DNA of 64,000 nt from Rhodoblastus acidophilus (GCF_009720655.1 NZ_WNKS01000011.1:1-64000); one strand, 5' to 3'. Positions 35,301 to 44,498 are shown, counted from the first letter of the stretch. The notes: a model not told the origin generated them from the sequence alone. A program made the numbers and translations.

Positions 35301-35509
35301 ACCTGCTGCTCGATCGGCAGGGCGACGCTGTCCATCACGGTGCGCGCGCTGGCGCCGGGATAGGTCGCCGTCACCGAGACGGTGGGCGGAACGACATTCG
35401 GATATTGCGAAACCGGCAGGCTTCGCAGCGAAAGCGCCCCGATCAGAACGATGACGAGCGCCAGCGTATTGGACAGGACCGGCCGTTCGATGAAAAAGCG
35501 CGAGAACAT
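32375..35509 (-). CDS. RND multidrug efflux pump, HAE-1 inner-membrane transporter (system 2)
   Basis: 1044 aa, AcrB/MexB type. Opening FFIERPVLSNTLALVIVLIG, the switch-loop/porter domain pattern and the proton-relay Asp pair in GIVVDDAIVIVEGV are present, and the C-terminus has SAKNAILVVEYAREKRAEG and RPILMTSFAFIFGMLPLV. It converges with system 1. It lies 30 bp downstream of its adaptor gene, and no outer-membrane factor belongs to this pair, so it must borrow one, perhaps the OMF at 25828. It is clearly related to but distinct from the system 1 pump, with substitutions throughout. Confidence 0.93.
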   Translation of the reverse strand: MFSRFFIERPVLSNTLALVIVLIGALSLRSLPVSQYPNVVPPTVSVTATYPGASARTVMDSVALPIEQQVNGVKGMIYMQSTSASDGSYSLTVTFDIGTDPDMAQVLVQNRVALASAQLPTAVSAQGLNVQMKSTSILQFISLYSSDGRYDTLFLSNYAKINLENELARVPGVGNVSVLGAGSYAMRIWLDPDRLQAYGLTPSDVITAIQQQSNQVTVGLVGGPPAPAMANFQYVLNVTGRFDDPGDFETIVVKAVDQGGGKIVRVRDLARVELGAASYGQTATIDGKPSAAIAISQLTGANALTVAESVNAKMQELAKSFPTGLAYKISFDSTKFITASIEEVYETLFIAAGLVLIVILLFLQDWRAMLVPATTVPVTIVGAFAIMALMGFSVNTTTLFALVLAIGIVVDDAIVIVEGVVTHIDAGLSSRDAAVKAMSQLLGPIIGITLVLMAVFLPAATLSGLTGKMYQQFALVIAATALISAVNALTLKPTQCALWLRKSTPPEKRNIVYRAFNTVYAHAETVYANLIRRLVARDLLTATVGVALAGLAFYGLARVPTGFLPDEDQGYFIVSVNLPDAASAQRTAATVAEAVKRVEKTPGVESVIGVSGISPLDNNATLYNAGMLYVVLKDWDQRKSSELSIGAITAKARGALDDMDTATSRILLPPPIQGIGNSSGFTMMVEAKDGQSDFLALQNAADQIAQNAATQSGLSHVGANFTGNVKSLRLVVDRAKAETRGITVGQVFSALESYLGSTYVNQFNKFNNVFQVYVQADAPFRLQPDDVLKLKVKAANGQMVPIGAMASIKDETAPPLITLYNLYPSATVVGAPATGFSSGEAMTLMGEIAEKSLPPSMGFAWTGMSYQELIVGNQIYGVFAIALLLVYFVLSAQYESWLQPLAVILSVPLSLLGSVAALLATGMSNNLYTQIGVVLLIALSAKNAILVVEYAREKRAEGFAIAEAAVEAARLRFRPILMTSFAFIFGMLPLVFATGAGSGARVSIGVAVVSGMLASTFLAVLFVPAFFSVLERLAQWRSRSPATA

Positions 35510-35539
35510 GATGTCCGTCTCAAATGCGCGGGATCGGGA

Positions 35540-36805
35540 TCAGGGTTTGGTCTTGCCGCTTTCGGCGCCCTCGAGGGCGGCGGGCGCGGGCTTCGGTCCG
35601 TTGGGCGCGGCCGCCATGGTCGCGTTTTCCGGAGCCACTTTGTTGCCGGGGATCGCGCGCTGAATGGAGCCGATGACGACCCTGTCGCCGGCTTGGAGCC
35701 CGCTGGTGATGACGCGAAGCTGGCCCTCCACCGGACCGGTCGTCACCTGACGCTGCTCGACGATATCGTCCTTGCCGACCACCATGACATAGCTGCCGGT
35801 CTGGTTGGACTGGACAGCGACATCATTGACTAGCAGGGCCGCGTCGATCTTGCCGATGGGCACGCGCACCCGAACGAACAGCCCAGGCACCAGATCGACG
35901 TTCGGGTTCTCCAGTACGCCGCGCAGCTGCAGCGTGCCTGTGGCGCTTTCAACGTCCGGAGCGATATAGTCGATCTTGCCCTGGCGGCCGAAGGCGAGGT
36001 CCGGCCCCAACGCGATTTCGAAGGGCAGGTCGCGCGCGCCTTCGCGCATGTCTTTCAGCGTCTTGCCCTGTTTGGCGAGGGCGTCGCGCATGTCGAGCTG
36101 CTGCTTTTCGGAAATCGTGAAATAAACCAGGATCGGATCGACCTGCAGGATCGTCGCGAGCTTGGTGACGCCGGACGATCCGACCAGCGCGCCGACATCG
36201 GCCAGATGCCGCGTCGCCACGCCATCGAACGGCGCCTTCACGGTGGTGTAGGAGAGGGAGGTCTCGGCCGTTTTGAGTTTGGCTTGCGCCACCGCCACAT
36301 CGGCCGTCGCCGCATCCAGTTTCGTCTTGGTGTCGTCGACCACGCTCTGGCTGGCGAAACTCTTCTGCCCCAGGGTCGATTGGCGGCCATATTGGCTCTT
36401 GGCGTTGGCTTCCGTGGCCTGCGCGCTCGCGAGCGTCGCCTTCTGCAAGTCGACCTGCGCCTGGTATTGATCCTTCTCGATCTCGAAAAGAACCTGCCCC
36501 TTTTTCACAGGCGCGCCGTCCCGGTAGCCGATTGATTGCAAAAAACCTTGCACTCGGGCTTCGACGTCGACCTTCGCGGAGGGCGCCGTATTGCCGGTGA
36601 ACTCTGCGTAGAGGGTTACGGGCGACTGGACGGGTTGCGCGACCGCGACCTTCGCCGGGGGCGGCGCCACATAATTGTTCTTCTTCTGACAGCCGCTCAG
36701 GACCGTCAATACGGCGCAGACAGCGGCGAGAGAAACCGACGCCCCCCGCTCCATAAAAAAGGCTTTCATCGAAGGCATGTCCGCGAATCTCTTGAAGAGG
36801 TTCAT
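35540..36805 (-). CDS. RND efflux periplasmic adaptor lipoprotein (system 2)
   Basis: 421 aa. Lipobox LSGC (Cys near residue 38), lipoyl half-motifs ([28 protein letters not shown] and [23 protein letters not shown]), hairpin helices ([24 protein letters not shown]), beta-barrel and a Pro/Ala-rich C-terminal tail. AcrA/MexA type. It is the first gene of a two-gene operon with the pump at 32375. The upstream region carries insertion-sequence and integrase debris, and no adjacent regulator gene is seen. Confidence 0.92.
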   Translation of the reverse strand: MNLFKRFADMPSMKAFFMERGASVSLAAVCAVLTVLSGCQKKNNYVAPPPAKVAVAQPVQSPVTLYAEFTGNTAPSAKVDVEARVQGFLQSIGYRDGAPVKKGQVLFEIEKDQYQAQVDLQKATLASAQATEANAKSQYGRQSTLGQKSFASQSVVDDTKTKLDAATADVAVAQAKLKTAETSLSYTTVKAPFDGVATRHLADVGALVGSSGVTKLATILQVDPILVYFTISEKQQLDMRDALAKQGKTLKDMREGARDLPFEIALGPDLAFGRQGKIDYIAPDVESATGTLQLRGVLENPNVDLVPGLFVRVRVPIGKIDAALLVNDVAVQSNQTGSYVMVVGKDDIVEQRQVTTGPVEGQLRVITSGLQAGDRVVIGSIQRAIPGNKVAPENATMAAAPNGPKPAPAALEGAESGKTKP

Positions 36806-36949
36806 ATTATCGCGATTCTACAGCCGCTGGTTGCTGATCCAGATCAAACTGGGCATTGGCCGCTCCATTGGCGTGGAGAGGCGCGCCACGCGCAGGCCAT
36901 TGCGTTCCAGCGAATCGTCGGCGAAGCCGCTCGCTCGGCTCATGCGTCC

Positions 36950-37096
36950 ATGGTGGTCGCGCCTTCCTTGATTTCGACACGGCCAGGCGATCGCGTTAAG
37001 ACGGACCGCCGCGACGCCGTAACTCAGGCTTCCTTGTTCCGTGCGGGCGATCTCACGCCGGTCTGGGGTCCTGATGACGCTCATGAAGCCATGCGC
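36950..37096 (+). pseudogene. IS110-family (DEDD) transposase fragment
   Basis: About 49 codons read [20 protein letters not shown], then [28 protein letters not shown]. This is the N-terminal catalytic region of IS110/IS1111 transposases (usual: [48 protein letters not shown]), including the conserved acidic DRRDA. Homology stops abruptly at both ends. It is a dead insertion-sequence remnant just outside the left island boundary. Confidence 0.8.
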
Positions 37097-37473
37097 CCGC
37101 ATCGCGTTCGCGAAAGCTATTCGATCGGCGCCTCCGTGCGCATGGCGCCCGGAGGCAGATTCTTGGGCCGCACAAGCCTGTCGAACAACCCCGCCATCAA
37201 CATGATCGAAGCCGCGCATCGGGTCGTTGAGCGCGCGGAGATGATGAACAAATCAAGCATGACTGATCCAGTGCGTTATCGTCGCGTCGCTTTGCCGCAA
37301 AGGTCCGGTGCGTCCATCGCGCCACCACAGAATGCGAATCACATGCGGAACACCCCGCCCGCAGCCGTGATGATAAAGCCCAAGCCTGGCGCCAATTGTT
37401 AACCCCCAGAGTTACCCTGGATCGGTCATCAGCTTTCGCTTTTGGGAGTTTTTGGCTTAACCCGTTGAAATGG

Positions 37474-37489
37474 TGGTGCCGCAAGAGGG
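37474..37489 (-). repeat. Partial tRNA-Thr 3' end (candidate left attachment site of a genomic island)
   Basis: TGGTGCCGCAAGAGGG is identical to the last 16 nt (including CCA) of the tRNA-Thr gene at 53051-53126 and lies in the same orientation. Integration into a tRNA 3' end leaves such a short copy at the far end of the element, so 37490-53050 would be the inserted DNA. Confidence 0.6.
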
Positions 37490-37578
37490 CGCAAACCTAA
37501 TGGTCCAGGCGATCTCATTGCGGCTCAGTAATATATTTAATAACAGGAGGTTATGGTTGGAAATGTCCTTGCACGTCT

Positions 37579-37706
37579 CATACGGTTTCCGCGAAGATCG
37601 CTTCGCGATCCGCGAAAACGAAATCGCGCGGAAATCCTTCGGGCGAAGGGCGAATCTCCGCGCGAGCGGAATACGATTTCCGAACTGATCCTTCGGAAAT
37701 CGTATC
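37579..37706. repeat. Family-B palindromic repeat, copy 2 (inverted)
   Basis: About 128 bp, reverse complement of the 12881 copy with substitutions in the central loop. It follows an orphan translation start (AGGAGG at 37544-37549, ATG at 37553, 8 codons) whose coding sequence runs straight into the repeat, so the element probably interrupted a small gene. Confidence 0.88.
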
Positions 37707-37763
37707 ACAATGGTCGTCGTAATTTCATGCGTAGTTGTGGATCATTTTGTGGACGTATTTGAA

Positions 37764-37823
37764 ATGGGCAAGCTCACCAGCCGCAAAGTCGAAGCGGCGA
37801 AGGCAGGCAAGTATGGCGACGGC
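37764..37823 (+). pseudogene. Integrase N-terminal fragment (DUF4102 type)
   Basis: MGKLTSRKVEAAKAGKYGDG matches the start of DUF4102 tyrosine recombinases (usual: KLTxRxVExAKPGKYGDGxGLYLxV). After residue 20 the frame continues into unrelated sequence, so the catalytic part is gone. It lies 275 bp inside the candidate island boundary at 37489. The remainder to 38032 shows no recognisable gene. Confidence 0.65.
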
Positions 37824-38032
37824 GTATCACAGGGCCAGAGGGCGGGCGGGGCCTGCGCCCGCAGGCTATTCTTAGTCCTGATCGGGCCTATGCGGTTGAC
37901 GTATACACCCACTACATGCAGAGGGGCCGCGCGCTTGGTCGAAGGCAGAGAACGGCGGCAAGCGGACCAACGCCGAAATTGCCGGCAAGGCGGATTACGG
38001 CCCACAAACAGACTTTCGGGACGAAGAACGCG

Positions 38033-39196
38033 TCATGAATCGTCCTTAGGCGTCACCGACGGGTCTTGAAGCGGCACGCGCACGAATACTGTGGCGCCGC
38101 GTCCGCGTGTGAATTCAAGTTCAAGCGTGCCGTGAATGAGCGCAAGCCGTTCCCTCATCCCGAGCAATCCCAGCCGTTTCCTCGTGGGGTCGGGCTCTTT
38201 CACGTGATCGCGCCCGATGCCGCATCCGTTGTCTTCGATGATGCACGTGACTTCATTGTTCCTGAGTTTGAGAATGATTCCGACTTGGCTCGCCTGGGAG
38301 TGTCGCACCACGTTGGTTATGGCTTCCTGCACCACGCGATAAATCGCGCTCTCGACATCGGACGGCAAACGGCGGGCGCCCAGGGCCAGATGCAAGCTGA
38401 AGGTCAGTTCGCAGTGCTTGCCCCATTCCGCGGCGAGCTGGCTGATCGCGGATTCAAGTCCGAGATCATCGAGCGCCGCCGGCCGGATTTCCCACGCCAG
38501 CCGGTGCAACTCGACGCTCATGTGCCTGGTGATGTTGAGCATGGCGGCAGCGTTCTCCGCCGCCCCGCATCCCGCCGTCGGGCAGCCCTTGATCGATCCG
38601 AGACCGAGTTGAAGCAGGGTCAGGGATTGTCCGATATTGTCGTGCAATTCGCGGGTGATGCGCCGGCGTTCCGCCTCCTGCTCGGACACCATGCGGCCCA
38701 GGACGTTCGACAGTTCGACTTCAGCGAGGGTCCGCCGTTCGGTTTCAAGCTGCAGTTTGGCGATGACGGCCTGGGTCTCCGCTAATCGTCGTTCCATTTC
38801 GACCATGTTGCGCGCCTGCCGCGTAGCATAGCGCACCGCGCGATCGAGAACGACTGCGTCGAATTCGCCTTTCGCGAGATAGTCGTTGGCGCCGATTTCG
38901 GTCGCCGCAGCGTCGACCGCGGCGTTGCCATACGCCGTCAGCAGAATGATCGGCTTCACCAGGCCCTGCTCGCGTGCGCAGCGGATGAGATCAAGGCCGC
39001 TGTCGGGACCAAGCTTGAAGTCGATCAGATAGACATCGTGCTGGTTGAGCCGGATCGCGGCGAGCCCTTCCGCGTAGCTCGACGCCCAATCTAGACGATA
39101 AAGCGGCTTTGAAAATTTGTGCAGAATGCGTTGCAGCGAACGGAACTCGATCTCCGCGTCGTCGACGAGCAGAACCTTGATCTTTCCCGCGCTCAT
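38033..39196 (-). CDS. Receiver-histidine kinase hybrid (REC + HisKA_3/NarX-type kinase)
   Basis: 387 aa: N-terminal receiver domain (KVLLVDDAEIEF, phospho-Asp in VYLIDFKLGPDSGLDLI, conserved Lys in YLAKGEFDAVVLD), a coiled coil (residues about 120-160), a HisKA_3 dimerisation domain with His in RRRITRELHDNIGQSLTLLQLGLG, and HATPase_c (AITNVVRHSQA, EDNGCGIG, GLLGMRERLALIHGTLEL). This inverted order suggests a kinase controlled by phosphorylation of its own receiver. The ATG at 39196 overlaps the stop of the upstream receiver gene. It is the last gene of the phytochrome run. Confidence 0.88.
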   Translation of the reverse strand: MSAGKIKVLLVDDAEIEFRSLQRILHKFSKPLYRLDWASSYAEGLAAIRLNQHDVYLIDFKLGPDSGLDLIRCAREQGLVKPIILLTAYGNAAVDAAATEIGANDYLAKGEFDAVVLDRAVRYATRQARNMVEMERRLAETQAVIAKLQLETERRTLAEVELSNVLGRMVSEQEAERRRITRELHDNIGQSLTLLQLGLGSIKGCPTAGCGAAENAAAMLNITRHMSVELHRLAWEIRPAALDDLGLESAISQLAAEWGKHCELTFSLHLALGARRLPSDVESAIYRVVQEAITNVVRHSQASQVGIILKLRNNEVTCIIEDNGCGIGRDHVKEPDPTRKRLGLLGMRERLALIHGTLELEFTRGRGATVFVRVPLQDPSVTPKDDS

Positions 39197-39663
39197 GGCG
39201 GGGAAGTCTCTACGGCCGGCAACGACGCCGTCACCATCCAGAAATGCCAAAGCGATTTGATCTTCGCCACGTAGTCCGGGATGTTGGCCGGCTTGACCAT
39301 GTACGCGTTGATTCCGATTGAATAGGCTTCGGTGATGTGTTTCCGGCTTTCGGACGTCGACAGTGCGATCACCGGCAGATGACGGAGATTTTCATCGGCG
39401 CGCATGATGCGAATCACCTTGCGTCCATCCAGGCGCGGCATGTTGAGATCGAGGAGGATCAAGGCCGGAGTCGGCGCAGACAACTCTTCAGCATAGCGCC
39501 CGCGCCGGTTCAGATAGTCCAGCATCTGTTCGCCGTCGCAGACGAAACGCAGATCGGCCGTTATGCCGGCGCGCGCGAAAACCTCCTCGAGGATCATCTT
39601 GTCGTAGTTATGGTCCTCAGCGACCAGCACGAGGGGGGCGGCGCTCTCACGGTGCGAAGTCAT
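39193..39663 (-). CDS. Single-domain response regulator (Rcp1-like)
   Basis: A 156-aa stand-alone receiver: LVLVAEDHNYDKMILEEVF with the acidic pocket, phospho-Asp in PALILLDLNMPRLDG, Thr/Ser switch in VIALSTSES and Lys in YMVKPANIPDY. The long loop and the C-terminal VAKIKSLWHFW are typical of Rcp1-type partners of bacteriophytochromes. It would accept phosphate from one or both upstream phytochromes and pass it on. The ATG at 39663 overlaps the phytochrome stop (ATGA), and its stop overlaps the next gene's start in the same way. Confidence 0.9.
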   Translation of the reverse strand: MTSHRESAAPLVLVAEDHNYDKMILEEVFARAGITADLRFVCDGEQMLDYLNRRGRYAEELSAPTPALILLDLNMPRLDGRKVIRIMRADENLRHLPVIALSTSESRKHITEAYSIGINAYMVKPANIPDYVAKIKSLWHFWMVTASLPAVETSPP

Positions 39664-41999
39664 GTCTGGGGGTTCCGTCGGTCCGGGCTGAAGGCCGGCA
39701 GGGTGAAAGTGAAGACGGACCCCATGCCGGGCCGGCTTTGCGCGATGATGCTTCCCCCATGTCTCTGCACGATCTTGCGGCAGATCGCCAGTCCGATGCC
39801 GGTCCCCTCGTATTCGTCCTGTCCGTGCAGCCGTTGGAACGGCTCGAAGATCTGTTCGCAATATTTTTCATCGAAGCCGATGCCATTGTCGCGAACGGCG
39901 ATCCAAACGCGGGGAGGCTGGTCGCCTGCGCGCGCGGACTCGGCGCGCGGTCCGGCTTCCCACCCGCCGCTGATCGCGATCCGTGGAGGCCGCGCGGCGT
40001 CGCGGTATTTCACCGCATTGGAAATCAGATTCTGAAACAGCTGGCGGACCTGCCCGCCATCGCACAGCGCGAGCGGCAGCGACTCGGAGGTTATGACCGT
40101 TTGCGTGTCGTTCAACACCGGCTTGAGATCGGCCAGCACCTCAGCGAGCAGATCGTCCATCGAGACCGGGGCGAACGGCCGAGTGTCCCGCCCCACGCGC
40201 GAATATTCGGCGAGATCGTTGATCAGGGCGCGCAAGCGCCGCGAAGACGCCTCAATGCCGTCGACCATGGCGCTCACCCGGGACTTCGCCTCCGGCGACA
40301 GCGAATCCTTGAGCAATCCGGCGAAGGCTTCGATGTGGCGCAACGGCTCCTTGAGGTCGTGGGCGGCGACATAGGCGAAAGATTCCAGCTCGTCGTTGCT
40401 GCGCGACAGCTCGCGGTTGGCCCGCTCCAGCGCATCGGCGTTGCCCAGAATGACGTCGACGACGAGATCGCGGATTTCGATCGCCGCCGCGACCTCGTGG
40501 CTGCGCCAAGGCTTGGAGCGGCCACGGACGTCCTCGCGCCAGGCGTCGAAGGACGCCCGGGTCTGCAACCGGCCACCGTGGGGACCGATCCGCACCGGCT
40601 TATGCGGATCGCCGCCCCAGGTAATGGTCTGCGCCTGTTCCGGACGGAACCAGAGCATCAGGGTCGACGACACCCGGCCGAGCGGGACGGCGAGGACGCC
40701 GCTCGCCAGATGCGTGTAGTGCTCGGCCTCGGCATGGCGGGCGGACAGGCTGTCGGTCTCGAACAGGTCGCGCGGCTCATGACGCGCCAGCCACTCCACC
40801 AGGTCGAGGATTTCCTTGTCGGACGGCGTCGCGCCGAAGGTCGTGACGCCGTCAAAGCCGCAAAGCGCGAACCCCGACGCGCTCATCAGGGCGAGCATGT
40901 CGGCGCCGCTTCGGACCAGCCATTGCCTGAGGTCGCGCTCGTCGCCGAGTTCATGCAGCATCCGGTTCTGCATGGCGCGAACCTGAACGTTGTGGTTCAC
41001 GATCTCGGTCTCTTCGGCGACCGTGATCTGCCAGGTCAGAACCTGCGCGATCAGTTCGCACGCCTGCCGGACCTCGTAAGACACGAAATGTGGCAGGGTG
41101 TTGTGGCAGGAAATCATGCCCCACAACCGGCCATCGCGGACGATCGAAACCGACATGGCGCCGTAGACAGCCATGTTGACCATGTATTCCAGGTGGACCG
41201 GCGAGACGCTGCGCAGAACCGCGTAGCTGAGGTCGATCGGTCCGCCGGTGACGGGGTTGAAATCCGGCACAAGCGGCGCCGGGCGATATCCGATATCAGG
41301 AATGATGCGGATCACGTTGCTGGTGTAGAGCGCGCGGGACTGCGCCGGGATGTCCGACGCCGGAAAACAGAAGTCGTACAGGGATGGAATGGTTTCGACG
41401 CGGTCTTCGGCGATGACCTGGCCGCTCCAGTCCTTGGCGAAGCGGTAGATCTTGACCCGGTCAAAGCCGGTGAGGCGGCGCACCTCTCGGGCCGCGATGT
41501 CACAGACCGTCTTGAGGTCGGTCGCCTTCTGCAACCGACGGATCGCCGCGCGGATGCTGCGGAAGAATTCGGGCTCCTGTTCGCCGCCGCGCCGCGGCTC
41601 GAGCTCGAGAAAGGTCAAGCCGTCGTGGCGGTGGAGTATGCCGTTGAACGGTTGCGGTCCGGCGGTCGTGAGCACGTCCATGCGCTGGGGATTGAACGCG
41701 GCGACGTCAGGGGTGGCCAGGATCGCGGTCAGATCGGCGAAACTCTGGCCGGTCATGCGCGCCGACAGCGGTTCGCGCAGGACCGCCTCGGGCGACAGGC
41801 CGACGAGCGTTTCAATATTGGCGCTGACCGACACCGGCCGCAATTCGGGTTCGACAAACGCCAACAGGACGCCGTGCGGCTGGATGTTGCCAGGAATATG
41901 GATCGGCTCGCGGTCGCAATCCGTCAGATCGAGTGCGGCGTGATTGCCATAGGCGTCCATCAGGTTCGCCGGCGTGGGCGTTTTTATTGATCTAGTCAT
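39660..41999 (-). CDS. Bacteriophytochrome histidine kinase 1
   Basis: 779 aa: PAS (Cys28 in LTDCDREPIHIPG for biliverdin attachment), GAF (FPASDIPAQSRALY and SPVHLEYMVNM around the chromophore), PHY (tongue motif TRASFDAWREDVRGRSKPW), HisKA with His in VAAHDLKEPLRHIEAF near residue 546, and HATPase_c (NLISNAVKY, DNGIGFD, GTGIGLAICRKIVQRHGG). It senses red/far-red light through biliverdin and autophosphorylates. The PHY tongue has Thr in place of the usual Pro of PRxSF. Start and stop overlap the neighbouring genes by 4 bp each. Confidence 0.93.
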   Translation of the reverse strand: MTRSIKTPTPANLMDAYGNHAALDLTDCDREPIHIPGNIQPHGVLLAFVEPELRPVSVSANIETLVGLSPEAVLREPLSARMTGQSFADLTAILATPDVAAFNPQRMDVLTTAGPQPFNGILHRHDGLTFLELEPRRGGEQEPEFFRSIRAAIRRLQKATDLKTVCDIAAREVRRLTGFDRVKIYRFAKDWSGQVIAEDRVETIPSLYDFCFPASDIPAQSRALYTSNVIRIIPDIGYRPAPLVPDFNPVTGGPIDLSYAVLRSVSPVHLEYMVNMAVYGAMSVSIVRDGRLWGMISCHNTLPHFVSYEVRQACELIAQVLTWQITVAEETEIVNHNVQVRAMQNRMLHELGDERDLRQWLVRSGADMLALMSASGFALCGFDGVTTFGATPSDKEILDLVEWLARHEPRDLFETDSLSARHAEAEHYTHLASGVLAVPLGRVSSTLMLWFRPEQAQTITWGGDPHKPVRIGPHGGRLQTRASFDAWREDVRGRSKPWRSHEVAAAIEIRDLVVDVILGNADALERANRELSRSNDELESFAYVAAHDLKEPLRHIEAFAGLLKDSLSPEAKSRVSAMVDGIEASSRRLRALINDLAEYSRVGRDTRPFAPVSMDDLLAEVLADLKPVLNDTQTVITSESLPLALCDGGQVRQLFQNLISNAVKYRDAARPPRIAISGGWEAGPRAESARAGDQPPRVWIAVRDNGIGFDEKYCEQIFEPFQRLHGQDEYEGTGIGLAICRKIVQRHGGSIIAQSRPGMGSVFTFTLPAFSPDRRNPQT

Positions 42000-44302
42000 G
42001 ATTGCGGCCGCTCCGGCGCCAGCGTCTTATTCTCCAGCGGGGTCCCGAGCGTGAACCAGAACGTCGAGCCAAGGCCGGGCGACGTCTCCACGCCCACCGA
42101 TCCGCCATGTCGCTGCACGATCTTGCGACAGATCGCCAGCCCTATTCCGCTCCCTTCGTAAGCGTCGGGGCCATGCAGGCGTTGAAAAGGTTCAAAAATC
42201 TGCTCGGCGTATTTTGGATCGAAACCGATGCCGTTGTCGCTGACGCAAATGCGGGTCGAAAGCGTCCGCGCATCGCCGCGCCGCTCCTCCTCGGGCAGGA
42301 CCGTCGCGAAGATGCGGATATGGCAAGGACGGTCGGAATGGCGATATTTGACGGCGTTCGACAGCAGATTCTGCAATACCTGCCGCATCTGGTTGTGATC
42401 GCAGTGCGCGACCGGCAGCGCATCGATGTCCACGGTCGCCCCGGCTTCATCGATCCGCTGGCGCAGGTCGGCGACCACGTCCTCGGCGATGTTCCGCAGC
42501 GAGGCCGGCGCAAGAGGCTTCGCCCGCCGCCCGACCTGGGAGAATTCGGCGAGATCCTTGATCAGGTTGCGCAGGCGCCGCGAAGAACTTTCGATGCCGC
42601 CGACCAGATTGTGCAACCGCCCGTCGCCGATCGGACGGATGGATTCGCCCAGCATCCCCGCGAAAGCCTCGATGTGGCGCAGCGGCTCCTTGATGTCGTG
42701 GGAAGCGACATGGGCGAAGGCCTCCAGCTCCTCGTTGCTGCGCGCAAGCTGGGCGTTCACGCGCTCGAGTTTTTCGGTGTTGCGCAAGATCACGCCGGTC
42801 ACGAGGTCGCGGATCTCAACGGCCGCCGCGATCTCATGGTTTTGCCAGGGGATTGCTCGGCCGCGGGTTTGCTCGGTCCATGCCGCGAAGGATTGGCGGG
42901 GGCTGAGACGCAATTCTCCGTCCACCACGGTGACGGGCTTGTCAGGATTGCCAGCCCACCGGACCGTCTGCGCGACTTCGGGACGAAACCAGAGCATCAC
43001 GCGCCTCGGCGGCGCGCGCGACAGCGGCACCGCGAGAACGCCGCTGGCGACGTCGGCATAGGCGGCGGCTTCCGGCAACAGCGCGGACAGCCGGTCGGTC
43101 TGGAAGAGTTCGGCGCCCTCGGCGCGCCCCAGAAAGTTCACAAGGTTTTCAATGGCGGATTCGGGCGGCGTCGCGCCCAGCGTGGTGACGCCTTCGCGGC
43201 TGTAGAGGCAGAGGCCCGAAGCGCCCATCAGTTCCAGCAGAGCGGCGCTGTTGCGCGCCAAACCCGCGCGATGGTCGCGCAATTGCTCGATGTCGCTGAT
43301 CAGGCTGCGCTGGATCGTCTTGCCCTTCAGGGTTTGGCGCGTGACCGCCTCCTCCTCCATCACGCCGATTTGCCAGGCGAGGACCTGCGCCACCATTTCT
43401 GAAGCCTGACGGGCATCGGGGCCGACGTGTTGTGGCGCGCGATTGTGGCAGGCGATCAAGCCCCAAAGCCGTTCGCCGCGCATGATCGAGATCGACATGG
43501 TTCCGTGCATGCCAATGTTGCGCATGTATTCGAGATGAATGGGCGACACGCTGCGCAAGACCGACAGACTGAGATCGATGGGCTGGCCGCTCAGGGGGTT
43601 GATATCCGGAACGAGGCGCGCCGGGCGGTAGTCGATGTCGGGAATGATGCGCAAGGGGTTGAGCGCATAAAGCTTGCGCGCCTGGGCCGGAATGTCCGAG
43701 GAGGGAAAGTGTAGCCCCAGGAAGGATTCGACCCCTTCCGCACGGTCCTCGGCGATCACCTGGCCGCTGAAATCGTCGGCGAACCGGTAGACCTTCACAC
43801 GGTCGAAGCCCGTGATCCCACGCACCTCCTGCGCCGCCGCCGCGCAGGCGCTTTCCAGCGTCGTCGCGGCCTGGAGCCGTTTGATGGCGCCGCTGGTGCG
43901 GCTGAAAAAAGCGTGCGCGTCGGCGAGGCCGTGCTCGGGGGGCTCCAGCTCGACGAAAGTCAGACCGGCGTGGCGGTGGATGGAGCCGCTAAATTCGGCG
44001 CCGCGGATCTGCGCCAGACGGATTGGGACGAGCGAACCCACGGTCGCGCCGGTCTCGTCGAGCGCGGCGCGTAAGGTTGCGGCGCTCTGGGCGTCGAACA
44101 CGTCCGCCAGCGACCTCCCGAGCACGTCATCGGGATCAAGCGCAACGAATTGCGAAAGATTGGAGCTTACGGCGACGATCTGGAAGTTCGATTCCGTAAA
44201 GGCAAACAAGAGGCCGTGCGGCTGAATAGCTCCCGGAACATGGATGGGCTCGCGGTCGCAATCGGTCGGATCCAAGATTGCAGGAACAGGCCTGTCGTTC
44301 AT
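41996..44302 (-). CDS. Bacteriophytochrome histidine kinase 2
   Basis: 768 aa, same PAS-GAF-PHY-HisKA-HATPase layout as its neighbour, with biliverdin Cys15 in PTDCDREPIHVPG, FPSSDIPAQARKLY, SPIHLEYMRNIGMHGTMS, a canonical PRQSF tongue, kinase His in VASHDIKEPLRHIEAF, and GSGIGLAICRKIVQRHGG. It is clearly a diverged paralogue of the 39660 gene. Tandem phytochromes often differ in spectral tuning or heterodimerise. Its stop overlaps the start of phytochrome 1 by 4 bp. The 196 bp up to the heme oxygenase gene could hold a second promoter. Confidence 0.93.
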   Translation of the reverse strand: MNDRPVPAILDPTDCDREPIHVPGAIQPHGLLFAFTESNFQIVAVSSNLSQFVALDPDDVLGRSLADVFDAQSAATLRAALDETGATVGSLVPIRLAQIRGAEFSGSIHRHAGLTFVELEPPEHGLADAHAFFSRTSGAIKRLQAATTLESACAAAAQEVRGITGFDRVKVYRFADDFSGQVIAEDRAEGVESFLGLHFPSSDIPAQARKLYALNPLRIIPDIDYRPARLVPDINPLSGQPIDLSLSVLRSVSPIHLEYMRNIGMHGTMSISIMRGERLWGLIACHNRAPQHVGPDARQASEMVAQVLAWQIGVMEEEAVTRQTLKGKTIQRSLISDIEQLRDHRAGLARNSAALLELMGASGLCLYSREGVTTLGATPPESAIENLVNFLGRAEGAELFQTDRLSALLPEAAAYADVASGVLAVPLSRAPPRRVMLWFRPEVAQTVRWAGNPDKPVTVVDGELRLSPRQSFAAWTEQTRGRAIPWQNHEIAAAVEIRDLVTGVILRNTEKLERVNAQLARSNEELEAFAHVASHDIKEPLRHIEAFAGMLGESIRPIGDGRLHNLVGGIESSSRRLRNLIKDLAEFSQVGRRAKPLAPASLRNIAEDVVADLRQRIDEAGATVDIDALPVAHCDHNQMRQVLQNLLSNAVKYRHSDRPCHIRIFATVLPEEERRGDARTLSTRICVSDNGIGFDPKYAEQIFEPFQRLHGPDAYEGSGIGLAICRKIVQRHGGSVGVETSPGLGSTFWFTLGTPLENKTLAPERPQS

Positions 44303-44498
44303 TGCTTTCTCGCGGTTGGAAGAGCAGGGCCAATCTGAAACTGCCTTTTGTCCCCGCTTGCTTGCTCAATAGAGGCCTCAAGAAGCAAGAGATTACAATT
44401 GGACGAGGGAGAGGCGCGCGCGACAAAATGGTCGCGCCCGTCGGCCGCGCCGCGCTGCGTCGGAGGCGGGTTCTCGATATCAGGCCAAACGCCCCTGC

